Shown piece by piece: positions 55,836 to 64,000 of a stretch of 64,000 nt of DNA (position 1 is its first letter; each line of letters begins with the position of its first letter). The notes under the pieces were generated by a model that was not told the DNA's origin, did not search any database, and was given only the letters and a program-made list of their open reading frames with translations. The translations under genes were made by a program, and so were the position numbers. Source of the DNA: Tritrichomonas musculus (lineage: Eukaryota; Parabasalia; Tritrichomonadida; Tritrichomonadidae); NCBI GenBank assembly GCA_039105265.1, contig JAPFFF010000016.1, positions 2,790,001-2,854,000 of the forward strand, in the 5' to 3' direction.

Positions 55836-57122
55836 ATGAATAAAAATCATCATTTCTTAAAAGCAAAAGAAAAAATTGAAAAAGGAGATCTCATTTTTTC
55901 GATTAACGATGATGGAAAAACAGTTAGCATCATTGGAAATAAAGTAACAACAGATGAAATATTAATTCCTCGATCAATTGTCTATAATTCAAAAGAATAT
56001 GTTATTACTAGCATTTTGCACTGGGCATTCCAGTTTTCCGAAATTAAAACTGTAAAATTTTCGGCAGATTCTGAAATAATAACGATTGATAGATTAGCTT
56101 TCTCAGAATCATCAATTGAAAGCTTTACAATTCCACCTCACCTCAAGCAGATCAAAGAATTTGCATTTGTTTTTTGCAAACAACTTCGAAGTATTGAAAT
56201 CCCGCCAAATTCAGAGCTTGAAACAATTGAAAATGATGCTTTTTCAGGAACAGCAATTGAAAGGTTTACAATTTCACCTCACCTCACCAAAATTAGTAAA
56301 AGTATTTTTTGCAACTGTCAGAATCTTCGAACAATTGAGATTCCAGAAAATTCAAATCTTTCAACAATTGAAAGTGGAGCTTTTGATGGATCTTCAATTG
56401 AAAATTTATTTTTGCCATCGAGCCTCATCATGTTGAGTGAAGGGTGGTGCTGCAATGCGCTACAGCTAACAAAAGTGATTGTTAGTACAAGCAATCCACG
56501 ATACTCAACATATTCTGACAAAATGGTCATTGGAAAATCAGACGTTCATCAAACAGAATATTTTGATGTTCTTGTTTTTTGTGCGCGAAACATCATAACA
56601 ATTGAAATTCCAAGCTTTATCAAAGTAATTGGTCCATATGCATTTGAACGTTGTTTCAAGCAGCATTCCATTGAAATACATGAAGATTCAAAGCTTCAAA
56701 TTATAGATACACGAGCTTTCTTTGGATCTTCAATTGAGAGCTTTAAAATTCCTCTTCATCTCTCCAAAATTAATCAATACGCGTTTTCTTATTGCCAAAA
56801 GCTTCGAACAATTGAAATTCCACTCAATTCAAAACTTCACACAATTGACAAATATGCGTTTTTTGAATCTTCAATCGAAAGCTTTATTATCACATCAAAT
56901 CTCAGTGTAATTGGCGATTCTGCTTTTTCTTGTTGCAAACAATTAAAAATAATAGAAATTGATGAAAAGTCACCAATAAAATACTTAGATCGAAATATAT
57001 TTAATGGATGCAATGATTTAATTATTATGATTCCTGTAAATTTGACTTTCCTTTTCTGCAGAGATGGCAATGAGAACAATTTCATTAAAAATGTACAAAA
57101 ATCTATTTGCAATTTATCATAA
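55836..57122 (+). CDS. BspA-like leucine-rich repeat protein, 428 aa
   Basis: A TpLRR/BspA-type protein with about ten 23-residue LRR_5 repeats of the form SIESFTIPPHLKQIKEFAF followed by CKQLRSIEIPPNSELETIEN. A capping block (STSNPRYSTYSDKMVIGKSD) sits mid-protein, typical of the family. There is no signal peptide or C-terminal membrane helix, so this looks like a cytosolic or unconventionally exposed member. BspA-like proteins form one of the largest gene families in trichomonads, some being surface adhesins. The start is taken at the ATG at 55836 rather than the in-frame TTG at 55812. Confidence 0.88.
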   Translation: MNKNHHFLKAKEKIEKGDLIFSINDDGKTVSIIGNKVTTDEILIPRSIVYNSKEYVITSILHWAFQFSEIKTVKFSADSEIITIDRLAFSESSIESFTIPPHLKQIKEFAFVFCKQLRSIEIPPNSELETIENDAFSGTAIERFTISPHLTKISKSIFCNCQNLRTIEIPENSNLSTIESGAFDGSSIENLFLPSSLIMLSEGWCCNALQLTKVIVSTSNPRYSTYSDKMVIGKSDVHQTEYFDVLVFCARNIITIEIPSFIKVIGPYAFERCFKQHSIEIHEDSKLQIIDTRAFFGSSIESFKIPLHLSKINQYAFSYCQKLRTIEIPLNSKLHTIDKYAFFESSIESFIITSNLSVIGDSAFSCCKQLKIIEIDEKSPIKYLDRNIFNGCNDLIIMIPVNLTFLFCRDGNENNFIKNVQKSICNLS

Positions 57123-57431
57123 TATATATATAAAAATGATGTGTGATTCATCCAAAAAGATTCATATCGGATAATAGTTTACGCCTCCATCACATTTTCA
57201 AAGGATTCTGTTTTTCTTTTATTTTTTTTTTTTTTAAATTTGGAATAAAGCAGCATTTCGCGAATAATTTAATAAAATCTTAATACACTAAAAAAGTAAT
57301 CCTTAATTAAACCAAAAAGCAAATGGCTGGTTTTTTCTCAAATCGAAGATGAAAGCAGATAAAATAAGTAAAAATTTACATTAATTTGTTCGCTTATTAT
57401 TATTATTGATCATTTTGAGTGAAATGTTTGA

Positions 57432-57434
<3 letters not shown>

Positions 57435-57482
<48 letters not shown>
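57435..57482. repeat. (TA)n microsatellite
   Basis: An uninterrupted TA dinucleotide run of about 24 units. Confidence 0.95.
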
Positions 57483-57484
<2 letters not shown>

Positions 57485-57686
57485 TATTATTTTTCAGCTT
57501 TCTTTTCGATATTTGTTTAATATTATTTGAAAAAATTATTTGTAATTAATTAATGTCGTCGTTTCTTATCGCTTTAGTAATTCCATCTTCATTTTCATTC
57601 TTGTCTCTCATGTCATGATATTCAGACAAGCAATTTATATCCTTTATGAAAAAGAGATCTTTCTTTTATTGTGTTCAATATTTATA

Positions 57687-57696
57687 TAAAAAAAAA
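57687..57696 (-). terminator. RNA polymerase III terminator (T-run)
   Basis: On the minus strand a run of T follows the 3' end of the tRNA within two bases, the standard Pol III stop. Confidence 0.75.
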
Positions 57697-57697
57697 G

Positions 57698-57772
57698 AGC
57701 GATGAGTGGACTCGAACCACCGACCTTGAGGTTATGAGCCTCACGAACTTAAACCAACTGTTCCACATCGCT
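57698..57772 (-). tRNA. tRNA-Met (anticodon CAT)
   Basis: A 75-nt cloverleaf on the minus strand. Acceptor stem AGCGATG pairs with CATCGCT; the D arm GAAC/GTTC encloses AGTTGGTTTAA; the anticodon arm TGAGG/CCTCA encloses CTCATAA with anticodon CAT; the T arm GGTGG/CCACT encloses TTCGAGT. A box TGGAACAGTTGG and B box GGTTCGAGTCC are both good. No intron. The A-to-T first acceptor pair and the lack of a typical initiator GGG/CCC anticodon stem favour elongator over initiator, but I am not certain. Confidence 0.93.
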
Positions 57773-57895
57773 ATAATGGCTTTCAATTAAATTCAAATAT
57801 ATGTTTAAATGAAAGTGAGAACAATATATTATAAACAATTGAATTTTATTAAAGCGAATTATAAGTGTTTTTTTTTTAATTCATTTTTCTTCTGA

Positions 57896-58567
57896 ATGAG
57901 TGTTCGAAAGGTTCTTGCTATCAATGGAGGACGTAAAACAAACAATACTGCTATTATGCTTCAAAAAGCACTTGAAGGTGCAAAATCAGAAGGTGCACAA
58001 ACTGAAATAATTCATCTTCACGAATATTCTTTTGTTGGATGCTTAGGATGTATGGCATGCAAAAAATTGAAAAATTTTCCTCCAAACACTTGTTTCCATA
58101 AAGATGCTCTTTCACCAATCATTGAAAAATGCATTTATGAGGCAGATTCAGTAATTGTAGGTTCACCGATCTACTTTTGGCAGCCAAATGGATTTTTCAG
58201 ATGTTTTACAGAACGTTTATTGTACCCATTTTTGGATTATGAAGATCCAGAAGGAAAAAATTTATATCCAAGAAAAGATCAAAAATGGGGTTTAATATTC
58301 ACAATGGGAGCACCAAAATCAATGATTGATGAATTAACATGCAACAAAAATGGTGACGATTCAATGAATTCTATAAACTATTTTTACAAATCCATTATTG
58401 GAGATTATGATTCACTTAAAGTATATATAACGAAGCATGTGAAAAATGTTGATACATATAGGCTTAAATCTACTGTTACACCTGAAAGAAAATTATACCA
58501 AGAACAAAATTGGGACGAATATCTCAGAAAAGCTTATTTAATGGGGAAAAAGTTAGCTAAACCATGA
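57896..58567 (+). CDS. Iron-sulfur flavoprotein / NADPH-dependent FMN reductase, 223 aa
   Basis: A flavodoxin-fold FMN reductase: VLAINGGRKTNNTAIMLQKA (phosphate-binding loop), SVIVGSPIYFWQPNGFFRCF (FMN-contacting loop), and WGLIFTMGAP. A compact cluster motif C49-x2-C52-x2-C55-x10-C66 (GCLGCMACKK, then C66) matches iron-sulfur flavoproteins (Isf), which carry a 4Fe-4S cluster and FMN and reduce oxygen, peroxide or nitro-drugs. Isf proteins are known in methanogens, anaerobic bacteria and trichomonads, where they are hydrogenosomal and of bacterial or archaeal origin. I see no clear hydrogenosomal presequence. A TCATT initiator-like site lies 15 bases before the ATG. Confidence 0.88.
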   Translation: MSVRKVLAINGGRKTNNTAIMLQKALEGAKSEGAQTEIIHLHEYSFVGCLGCMACKKLKNFPPNTCFHKDALSPIIEKCIYEADSVIVGSPIYFWQPNGFFRCFTERLLYPFLDYEDPEGKNLYPRKDQKWGLIFTMGAPKSMIDELTCNKNGDDSMNSINYFYKSIIGDYDSLKVYITKHVKNVDTYRLKSTVTPERKLYQEQNWDEYLRKAYLMGKKLAKP

Positions 58568-58908
58568 TTTTGTTCATTTTATAAATACTCAATTCTTTAT
58601 TTTATTGGTTTTATTGATCAAAAAGTTATAAATTTAATAAGTAAAGATCGGTGATATTATCTTCTTTTTTGAAAAAATCACTTTTTTCTCATAAATAATT
58701 TTATCTTTCGTGTTTCAAATATATGAATGAGTAATCTAGTTTGATGATGCATTTGTTTTATAAAGAATCTTTTGGAGAAAAAGTGGTTTTGTTTTTTTCT
58801 CAAGTATTTAATTCAATGAATAATACTTTATGTTTAATTTTTTGAATATCAATGCCTTTATGTCGTAATATAAGGTGATGTTTCTTTTTTTATGCAAGTT
58901 TGATTAAT
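58568..58908. other. Intergenic
   Basis: AT-rich spacer, no gene. It ends at the target duplication of the MITE. Confidence 0.5.
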
Positions 58909-58918
58909 ACTCACTTGT

Positions 58919-59394
58919 AGGCTTGTTATTTTGAGAATCGATATCAAAAACGTCACTTTTTTGCATCTGATACTCGATTATCAGTTTTAAAATCTGATAT
59001 CAAGATTATCGATTATCAAGATATCAGATATGAAATGTGATATGAAAATAATTGTAAACTTGATATCAATTACCGAGATCTCGAGATCTCAAACAGATTT
59101 ATCTTTTTTTATAATTGGTATTTGTGATTTTAAAATATTTAAAAATAAATAATAGAATGTATTAATGTTTATTTTAAGATTAAAATCAAAAAATACATTC
59201 TTTTTTATGAAATATTTGAGATAAAATTACGATCATATATTTATCAAAAAGTTTAATTGAAAATTCTGATATCAAAAGCTGAGAAATAAAATTCTCGATC
59301 TCTGAAATCGATCTCGAGAATCTGTGCATATTTATGTATCGATATCAAAAAGTCAATCAATTATCGATCTCGAGAATCGGAGAATAACAAGCCT
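58919..59394. mobile_element. Mutator-like MITE with 10-bp target duplication
   Basis: A 476-bp non-coding element with inverted ends AGGCTTGTTATT and AATAACAAGCCT, flanked by the direct duplication ACTCACTTGT (58909-58918 and 59395-59404). The interior is full of GATATC/TCGA-type palindromes. A 9-11-bp duplication points to the MULE/Mutator superfamily, which is common in trichomonads. The half element at 28912-29084 belongs to the same family. Confidence 0.85.
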
Positions 59395-59459
59395 ACTCAC
59401 TTGTGAAACACTTATTTAGAAGACGGAGACATAAACATAAATGTGACAATTAAAACATT

Positions 59460-59937
59460 TATTATTTAAATGACATTTTAAATCAAAAAGCACTTTTAAT
59501 ATTCAAATCAACCTTTTTTTCATTTGATTTGAAAATTGAATGATTTATCGACTTTAACTATTTAATAAGACGGCGTTGATGAATGCTGCATCTAGATGCC
59601 ATTAATATTATTGTTGAATTATTATTACGACAAGAATGCATTGATATCAATATGAAAGACATTTTAAATCAAAAACATTCAAATCTAATTTTTTCGTTTG
59701 ATTGAAAAATTGAATGATTTATTGAATTTCACTATAACATTTAATAAGACGGCCTTGATGAATGCTGTATATAACTGCCATAAAGAAATTGCTTTTAATA
59801 AATATATTCAGTTATTTGTTCATTCAATATTAACAGCTGAACTAGGTAATATCGATAATGACATGAACTCGTTTATTGTTGTTTTTAATACAAAACAATC
59901 ATTATATAAAGTTGGTTCATTTCACTTTTTAAGATGA
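59460..59937 (+). pseudogene. Ankyrin gene remnant with module/spacer layout
   Basis: Two ankyrin halves (KTALMNAASRCH at 59568 and KTALMNAVYNCHKEIAF at 59747) with the continuation NIIVELLLRQECIDINMKD in a different frame between them. Each is preceded by a spacer that begins GACATTTTAAATCAAAAA (59472 and 59658) and ends TTTAATAAGACGGC; the period is 179 bp. After the second module the frame runs as IQLFVHSILTAELGNIDNDM to a stop at 59937. No start codon is visible. The layout parallels the array at 30855-34245. Confidence 0.6.
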
Positions 59938-60033
59938 ATTTGCATCTAATGGTTGCTCTTTGTCACCTATATTTCAGTTTGGGTTCTTGTTTCTTGGGTC
60001 ATCAATATTAAAATTACTTTTTTTTTATTATTA

Positions 60034-61482
60034 TTATTTTAAACCTGAAGAAATTTCTATTTTCCTGTTTAAGGACATTAATTGAGGATGAAATCTCTTG
60101 AATGAAAATTGACTCTTCGTTGTAGGTTGAAGAAGAGAAGATAAACGATCAGCGGTAGAAGATTTGATTACATTTTTTTGGATTCGTTCCAAATGAGGTG
60201 ATGACTGAACTCTGAAACGAGTTGAAAGCTGGTTATTTTTTGTTTCCAATTCGTTATCATTTAATTCGGGCTGATTTGGAGAATCATTAATATTATTATT
60301 ATTTATCATGTGACCTAAAGAGTTTGTCATTGAAATCAATTGTCTTCTGGTTTTATATTTCTGGAGAAAGTATTTTGAATTTGGAATAAAGGCGTACTGA
60401 ATAAGAGTATTTAAACTTTCCGAATAATTTTTTCTACTTTCAATTGAAAGGTTTACATCATCAGTTTTTAAATTAACTTTTTCATGAAGGTCTTTTTTAC
60501 GAGAATGAACTGATGACGTATACAATGATTTTGAACGCTCTTTTCGTAAAATTGGCGAAATTGTATTAACGTTTATTTTAATATTAGTGTAATGCTTGTA
60601 TAATTTCAACTGATAAATTGAATCTGGCTCTGAATTTATTATTATATTTTGTGAAGGTGAAAAAAGACGTTTATAGTCAATTTGAAAAATTCTTTCGTTT
60701 CTTAAAAAAGGATGATTTTTTATTTCATCAAGAGTTATTCGTTTTTTCGGGTCTCTGATCAGCATTCGTGTTATAAGATCGCGTAAATCAATATCGAAAT
60801 CATCAGGAAAAGTGGCATTTGCGTGTAGTATCATATCGATTAGATTTGTAATATTATTGCTTTGGAAAGGTAATATTCCATGTATAAGAGAATATAATAT
60901 AATACCCATACTCCATATATCTGATTCTTTACTATATTTCTGTCCTGAGAGAATTTCCGGAGCGCAATATGGAATTGAACCACAGAATGTAGACATCATT
61001 AAATTTCTTGAACTAAATCCGAAATCAATAAGACGAATATGATCATGGCTGTCAATCATTATGTTTTCAAGCTTTAAATCTCGATGCGTAATATGAGCTT
61101 CATTGTGTAAATATTCGATTGATATTAATAGTTGAGTAAAAAATTGCCGTGCCTCTGGTATCGTGAGACCAGACCGTTTATTAACATATTCAAGAGCAGA
61201 AACGCCATCAATAAGTTCCATTGAAAGAATTCTTAAATGAGGTGTATCAAATTCTGTGAAAAATTTGCATATAAATGGGTGGTTGAGGGTTTTGTTGATT
61301 TTTATTTCTTGATCCATTAAATTTATTTCATCTGAATTGGTTATAAAAGAAATTTTTAAAGCAACTTCTGTATTTGTTTTAACATGAGTTGCTGAAAAAA
61401 TGTCTGAAAAAGATCCTGTTCCAATTGAATTAAACCCAATGAACATATCATTTGGGATCTCTTTGACATATTGAATGGTCAT
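60034..61482 (-). CDS. CAMK/SNF1-like Ser/Thr kinase, 482 aa
   Basis: Kinase domain about residues 12-275: GTGSFSDIF (glycine loop, 21-29), Lys43 in VALKISF, HRDLKLEN (133-140), DFG (153-155), FCGSIPYCAPE (activation segment, 166-176), DIWSMGIILYSLIHGILPF and RDPKKRITLDEIKNHPFL, all typical of the CAMK/AMPK-like group. The C-terminal 200 residues are Ser/Asn-rich and disordered (NNNINDSPNQPELNDNELET), probably regulatory. This is one of the large family of trichomonad CAMKL kinases. The frame is intact and the start is at the first Met. Confidence 0.92.
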   Translation of the reverse strand: MTIQYVKEIPNDMFIGFNSIGTGSFSDIFSATHVKTNTEVALKISFITNSDEINLMDQEIKINKTLNHPFICKFFTEFDTPHLRILSMELIDGVSALEYVNKRSGLTIPEARQFFTQLLISIEYLHNEAHITHRDLKLENIMIDSHDHIRLIDFGFSSRNLMMSTFCGSIPYCAPEILSGQKYSKESDIWSMGIILYSLIHGILPFQSNNITNLIDMILHANATFPDDFDIDLRDLITRMLIRDPKKRITLDEIKNHPFLRNERIFQIDYKRLFSPSQNIIINSEPDSIYQLKLYKHYTNIKINVNTISPILRKERSKSLYTSSVHSRKKDLHEKVNLKTDDVNLSIESRKNYSESLNTLIQYAFIPNSKYFLQKYKTRRQLISMTNSLGHMINNNNINDSPNQPELNDNELETKNNQLSTRFRVQSSPHLERIQKNVIKSSTADRLSSLLQPTTKSQFSFKRFHPQLMSLNRKIEISSGLK

Positions 61483-62127
61483 GAGATAGAAAGAACAGAA
61501 GAAAATCTTTTCAGTTTTTTTTAAAAAAAAAAAACTTTTACATAATTAATGTTTTCAAAAAGTGGATATAAAATTTTTTTTGAATAAAAATTTTATTATT
61601 TCATGATTCAAAAAGTTTTTTTGATCAATGAAAAGAGGAAGGTCAATTAATTGAATGGCCAATTTTTTCGCATTGTTTGCTTTTTTTTGCGTTATTTAAT
61701 TATTAAATTCAAAATTTTATTTTATTTATAAATAATATAATAATAATTATATATAAAAATTACTTTTATGATATGGTTAAGGCCAATCGATGATATTTGA
61801 TGATTTTTAAAAAATCGTTTTATCAAGTTCAATAATATTTTAGCCAAAGAATTTAATAATAGGATCATTATAAAAGATTATGTATTTGATTTTAATCATA
61901 AATTAAATTTCAATTTTTCTTTTTTTTTTTTATTGGATTAAATGAGAGGAGGTCAACTTATTTTTAACACAAAAACTAATAGTATAATTGGTTTGGATTT
62001 TTCATAAGTGCATATAATATTTAATATAATATATAATAGTTTTTCTATCTAAAATATCTCTATAATTTATTTATATTATTGAGATAAAAATGTTTTATTC
62101 AATATTCATTATTCAAATTAGATTAGA
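61483..62127. other. Intergenic, AT-rich
   Basis: Poly-T/A tracts only; no gene or repeat recognised. Confidence 0.55.
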
Positions 62128-62466
62128 TTAAAAATCATCAAATAACACAGAAAAATCGTCAAAATTGGAATCGTATTTATGATTAAAATCAAAATTTCCA
62201 TATTGATCATAATCAAAATCAAATGATATATCAGAAAGTCCTTGCTGAAAATCAACGAAGCAATTTTTGAATATATCATTGTCATCATTAAAATCAACTG
62301 AAAAATATGTCTTTTGATCATTTTCATTAATAATTTCTTTTTCTTTTTTTGTTTCTTTCTTTGTATTTTTTGTTTCTTTTGGCAATTCAATATTTACAAC
62401 AGTGCCATTAATTTTGCATTGGATGGTTGAATCAGAATTCCATTTTTTGTCTCCTCTTTTTTTCAT
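62128..62466 (-). CDS. Small acidic protein, 112 aa
   Basis: A basic N-terminus (MKKRGDKKWNSDSTIQCKIN), a Lys/Glu stretch (KETKNTKKETKKEKE), then a strongly acidic, Phe/Asp-rich C-terminus (FDFDYDQYGNFDFNH, DDFSVLFDDF) like an activation domain. No known domain. Together with the IBD protein's similar acidic Phe-rich tail it may hint at a transcription-related role, but that is speculative. Confidence 0.5.
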   Translation of the reverse strand: MKKRGDKKWNSDSTIQCKINGTVVNIELPKETKNTKKETKKEKEIINENDQKTYFSVDFNDDNDIFKNCFVDFQQGLSDISFDFDYDQYGNFDFNHKYDSNFDDFSVLFDDF

Positions 62467-63339
62467 CTCGATGTTAATTAGAAAAAGTGATGTGAATTCA
62501 TTTCAAAACTTTTTATTGATAATTGGCCAAAATAGTCAGATAGCCAAAAAAATGCAAAAATCTGAACCAACAGCGTTACGATTAGAATAATCTTTTATAG
62601 ATACTTCGATGAAATAATTTCATTAGGGAAAAAATAAAATATTCATTGTTTTAATCCTATCAAAAATAAAAAAAACATGACAAATCTTTTTATTTACTTT
62701 CAATTTAAATGGATAATGACTACTTTTTGGCCTTTGCATTTTATAACCCTATATTTTTTATTGGTTTTGCTAACTTGGAGTAATAAAATGCATTAATACT
62801 GGCCATTTTCAACCTATAATGGCCTCTAATTTAAAAAATGACTTTTAAAACAATTTTTTGTCTTTTTAATTCAGTTTTTTTTTATCAAAAAAATATCACT
62901 TATTAAGATCGATTAACCTATGAAATTCATTTCATTTCTCAAAGTTTTCATTTAATCGTTATTTAAATATTCCAAAATACGTAAACATTGATTTGATTTT
63001 GATCGTTAAGGACAAATACCAAGCTCATTTAACAATTCCAGAGTATGTTGCTATTGATATCTCAATTTTATGAGTTTTATCAATATTGATATTGAATGGT
63101 TTAAGGAAAAAATGGAATCTAACCCCTTATCAAAAAAATATTTCTGGCTAACCACAACCGTTTTCATTCTCATTAATTCAGTGTGTAAAAGTTTTTTTTT
63201 TTTTTTAATTCAAACTTTATTTTTTCTGAACTCATTTTCAAAAATATTGAGATAAATTCAAAGCAAAAAATATCGTAATTTTTCAAACAAAGAATCGTAA
63301 TTTTTTAATATTGATTTCCAGCTAATTTCACTTTTTTAT
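62467..63339. other. Intergenic
   Basis: Mostly AT-rich. A 61-codon frame at 63070-63255 and a scrap reading VKDKYQAHLTIPEYVAIDIS (63004-63063) are seen but not recognised; they could be remnants of a gene. AATTTCACTTTTTTATATG just before the next CDS contains TCACT, a canonical initiator-like site 10 bases before the ATG. Confidence 0.45.
63328..63332 (+). promoter_or_regulatory. Initiator-like element TCACT
   Basis: TCACT fits the trichomonad initiator TCA+1Y(T/A) and lies 10 bases upstream of the ATG at 63340, the usual distance. Confidence 0.65.
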
Positions 63340-64000
63340 ATGAGCAAAGCAAAGGTCTACTTCACAAAAGAAATTACATCAGAAAGTTTGATCAAAATAT
63401 ACAACGCACTTGGAAGAGAGCTTAAAAGAAAAACTTGTGTTAAACTTTCATCAGGAGAACCAGGAGGACATTACTTTTTGAATCCAAATCTCATTAAGAA
63501 CCTTGTAACAAAACTCAATGGAACAATTGTTGAAGGACTCACAGCCTATGGAGGAAAAAGAATGCACATCAAAGATGCCTGGCAAGCGATGGAAGATCAT
63601 GGCTTCAAGGCAATTGCACCATGCGATATCTTAGATGAAGAAGGAGCTGTTAAACTCCCGATTGAAGGAGGAAAGCATCTTCACGGCTATGATGTTGTTG
63701 GCTCACATATCAAGAATTACAACTCTACATTAGTTCTTTCTCACTTCAAGGGACATGTTGCTGGCGGTTTTGGCGGTGCTCTTAAGAATATGAGCATTGG
63801 ATTTGCTTCATCAAATGGAAAGGCTTTGATTCATAGTGCTGGTGTAAATGATGATCCTGCAAAATTCTTCGAAAATGTCGCCCAACAAGACGACTTCCTT
63901 GAATCAATGGCTGAAGCTTGCTATGCGATTATCCACTATTTCAAACCAGAAAATATGGCTTATATTAACGTGGCGAATAACTTATCTATTGATTGCGATT
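63340..64000 (+). CDS. DUF362-family protein, partial (runs off window)
   Basis: About 220 codons, open to the window end. The sequence (MSKAKVYFTKEITSESLIKI; VKLSSGEPGGHYFLNP; EGLTAYGGKRMHIKDAWQAM; VLSHFKGHVAGGFGGALKNM) matches DUF362 proteins of anaerobic bacteria and protists. Family members often carry 4Fe-4S ferredoxin-like cysteines in a later part, which would be outside the window. It likely acts in redox metabolism; the exact function is unknown. The composition is clearly less AT-rich than the surroundings, as expected for a well-expressed gene. Confidence 0.85.
   Translation, partial: MSKAKVYFTKEITSESLIKIYNALGRELKRKTCVKLSSGEPGGHYFLNPNLIKNLVTKLNGTIVEGLTAYGGKRMHIKDAWQAMEDHGFKAIAPCDILDEEGAVKLPIEGGKHLHGYDVVGSHIKNYNSTLVLSHFKGHVAGGFGGALKNMSIGFASSNGKALIHSAGVNDDPAKFFENVAQQDDFLESMAEACYAIIHYFKPENMAYINVANNLSIDCD

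Larger units (their letters stand above)
57123..57697. other. Intergenic with TA microsatellite
   Basis: No gene seen. It contains (TA)n at 57435-57482 and, at 57687-57696, an A-run that reads as a T-run after the minus-strand tRNA. Confidence 0.6.

Noticed and set aside
63070-63255. 61-codon frame before the DUF362 gene
   Set aside because: Hydrophobic tail comes from a poly-T tract and no promoter-like site was found; listed only in the intergenic note.

Overview
The window looks like nuclear DNA of a parabasalid flagellate (a trichomonad, possibly Tritrichomonas-like; inferred, not proven). Grounds: very AT-rich intergenic DNA; no recognisable introns; a gene with the trichomonad-specific initiator-binding domain (53390-54376); TCAYW initiator-like motifs a few bases before several ATGs; a BspA-type leucine-rich repeat protein; DUF3447/ankyrin genes; an iron-sulfur flavoprotein; and large Maverick/Polinton elements. 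The standard genetic code fits.

Left part (1-28911): two nested Maverick/Polinton elements, described as fossils. The inner one (2671-25838, 23,168 bp) looks whole, with no break that I can see. It has 1,044-bp terminal inverted repeats (TIRs), 5'-AG termini and a 6-bp target duplication TACCTG (2665-2670 and 25839-25844). It carries a DDE integrase, a double-jelly-roll-type major capsid protein, a packaging ATPase, a protein-primed family B DNA polymerase with an HNH domain, two free-standing NUMOD4/HNH endonucleases, a tail-fibre-like protein, a small amphipathic protein, a small membrane protein and several unknown small proteins. One TIR gene is present twice. Many genes share an upstream TTTATTTTTG/A box. 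The outer element (window start to about 28911) is broken: the inner one sits inside its polymerase gene, and its left end lies outside the window. Its right end carries a 36-bp minisatellite and a 122-residue gene between direct repeats, and appears to cut through a Mutator-like MITE (28912-29084).

Middle part (28912-50260): mostly a host gene graveyard with a few good genes. A gene-like array of about twelve ankyrin modules (30855-34245), separated by near-identical non-coding spacers and minisatellites, leads into an open kinase (34255-35406). Then follow decayed DUF3447/ankyrin, PP2C, Myb and transporter genes, a P-loop GTPase (39183-40334), a secreted Sel1-repeat protein (42109-43458), a MITE (43664-43913), a shortened kinase (44458-45270), a long EQQKREQELL-repeat coiled coil (45768-47408) and a decayed large helical protein (48010-50254).

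Right part (50400-64000): ordinary host genes on both strands. They are an R2R3 Myb protein, a Rad23-like UBL-UBA protein, the initiator-binding-domain protein, an unknown basic protein, a BspA-like LRR protein, tRNA-Met(CAT), an iron-sulfur flavoprotein, a CAMK-type kinase, a small acidic protein and the start of a DUF362 protein running off the window. A second Mutator-like MITE (58919-59394, 10-bp target duplication) lies beside ankyrin remnants that repeat the module-plus-spacer layout of the middle part.
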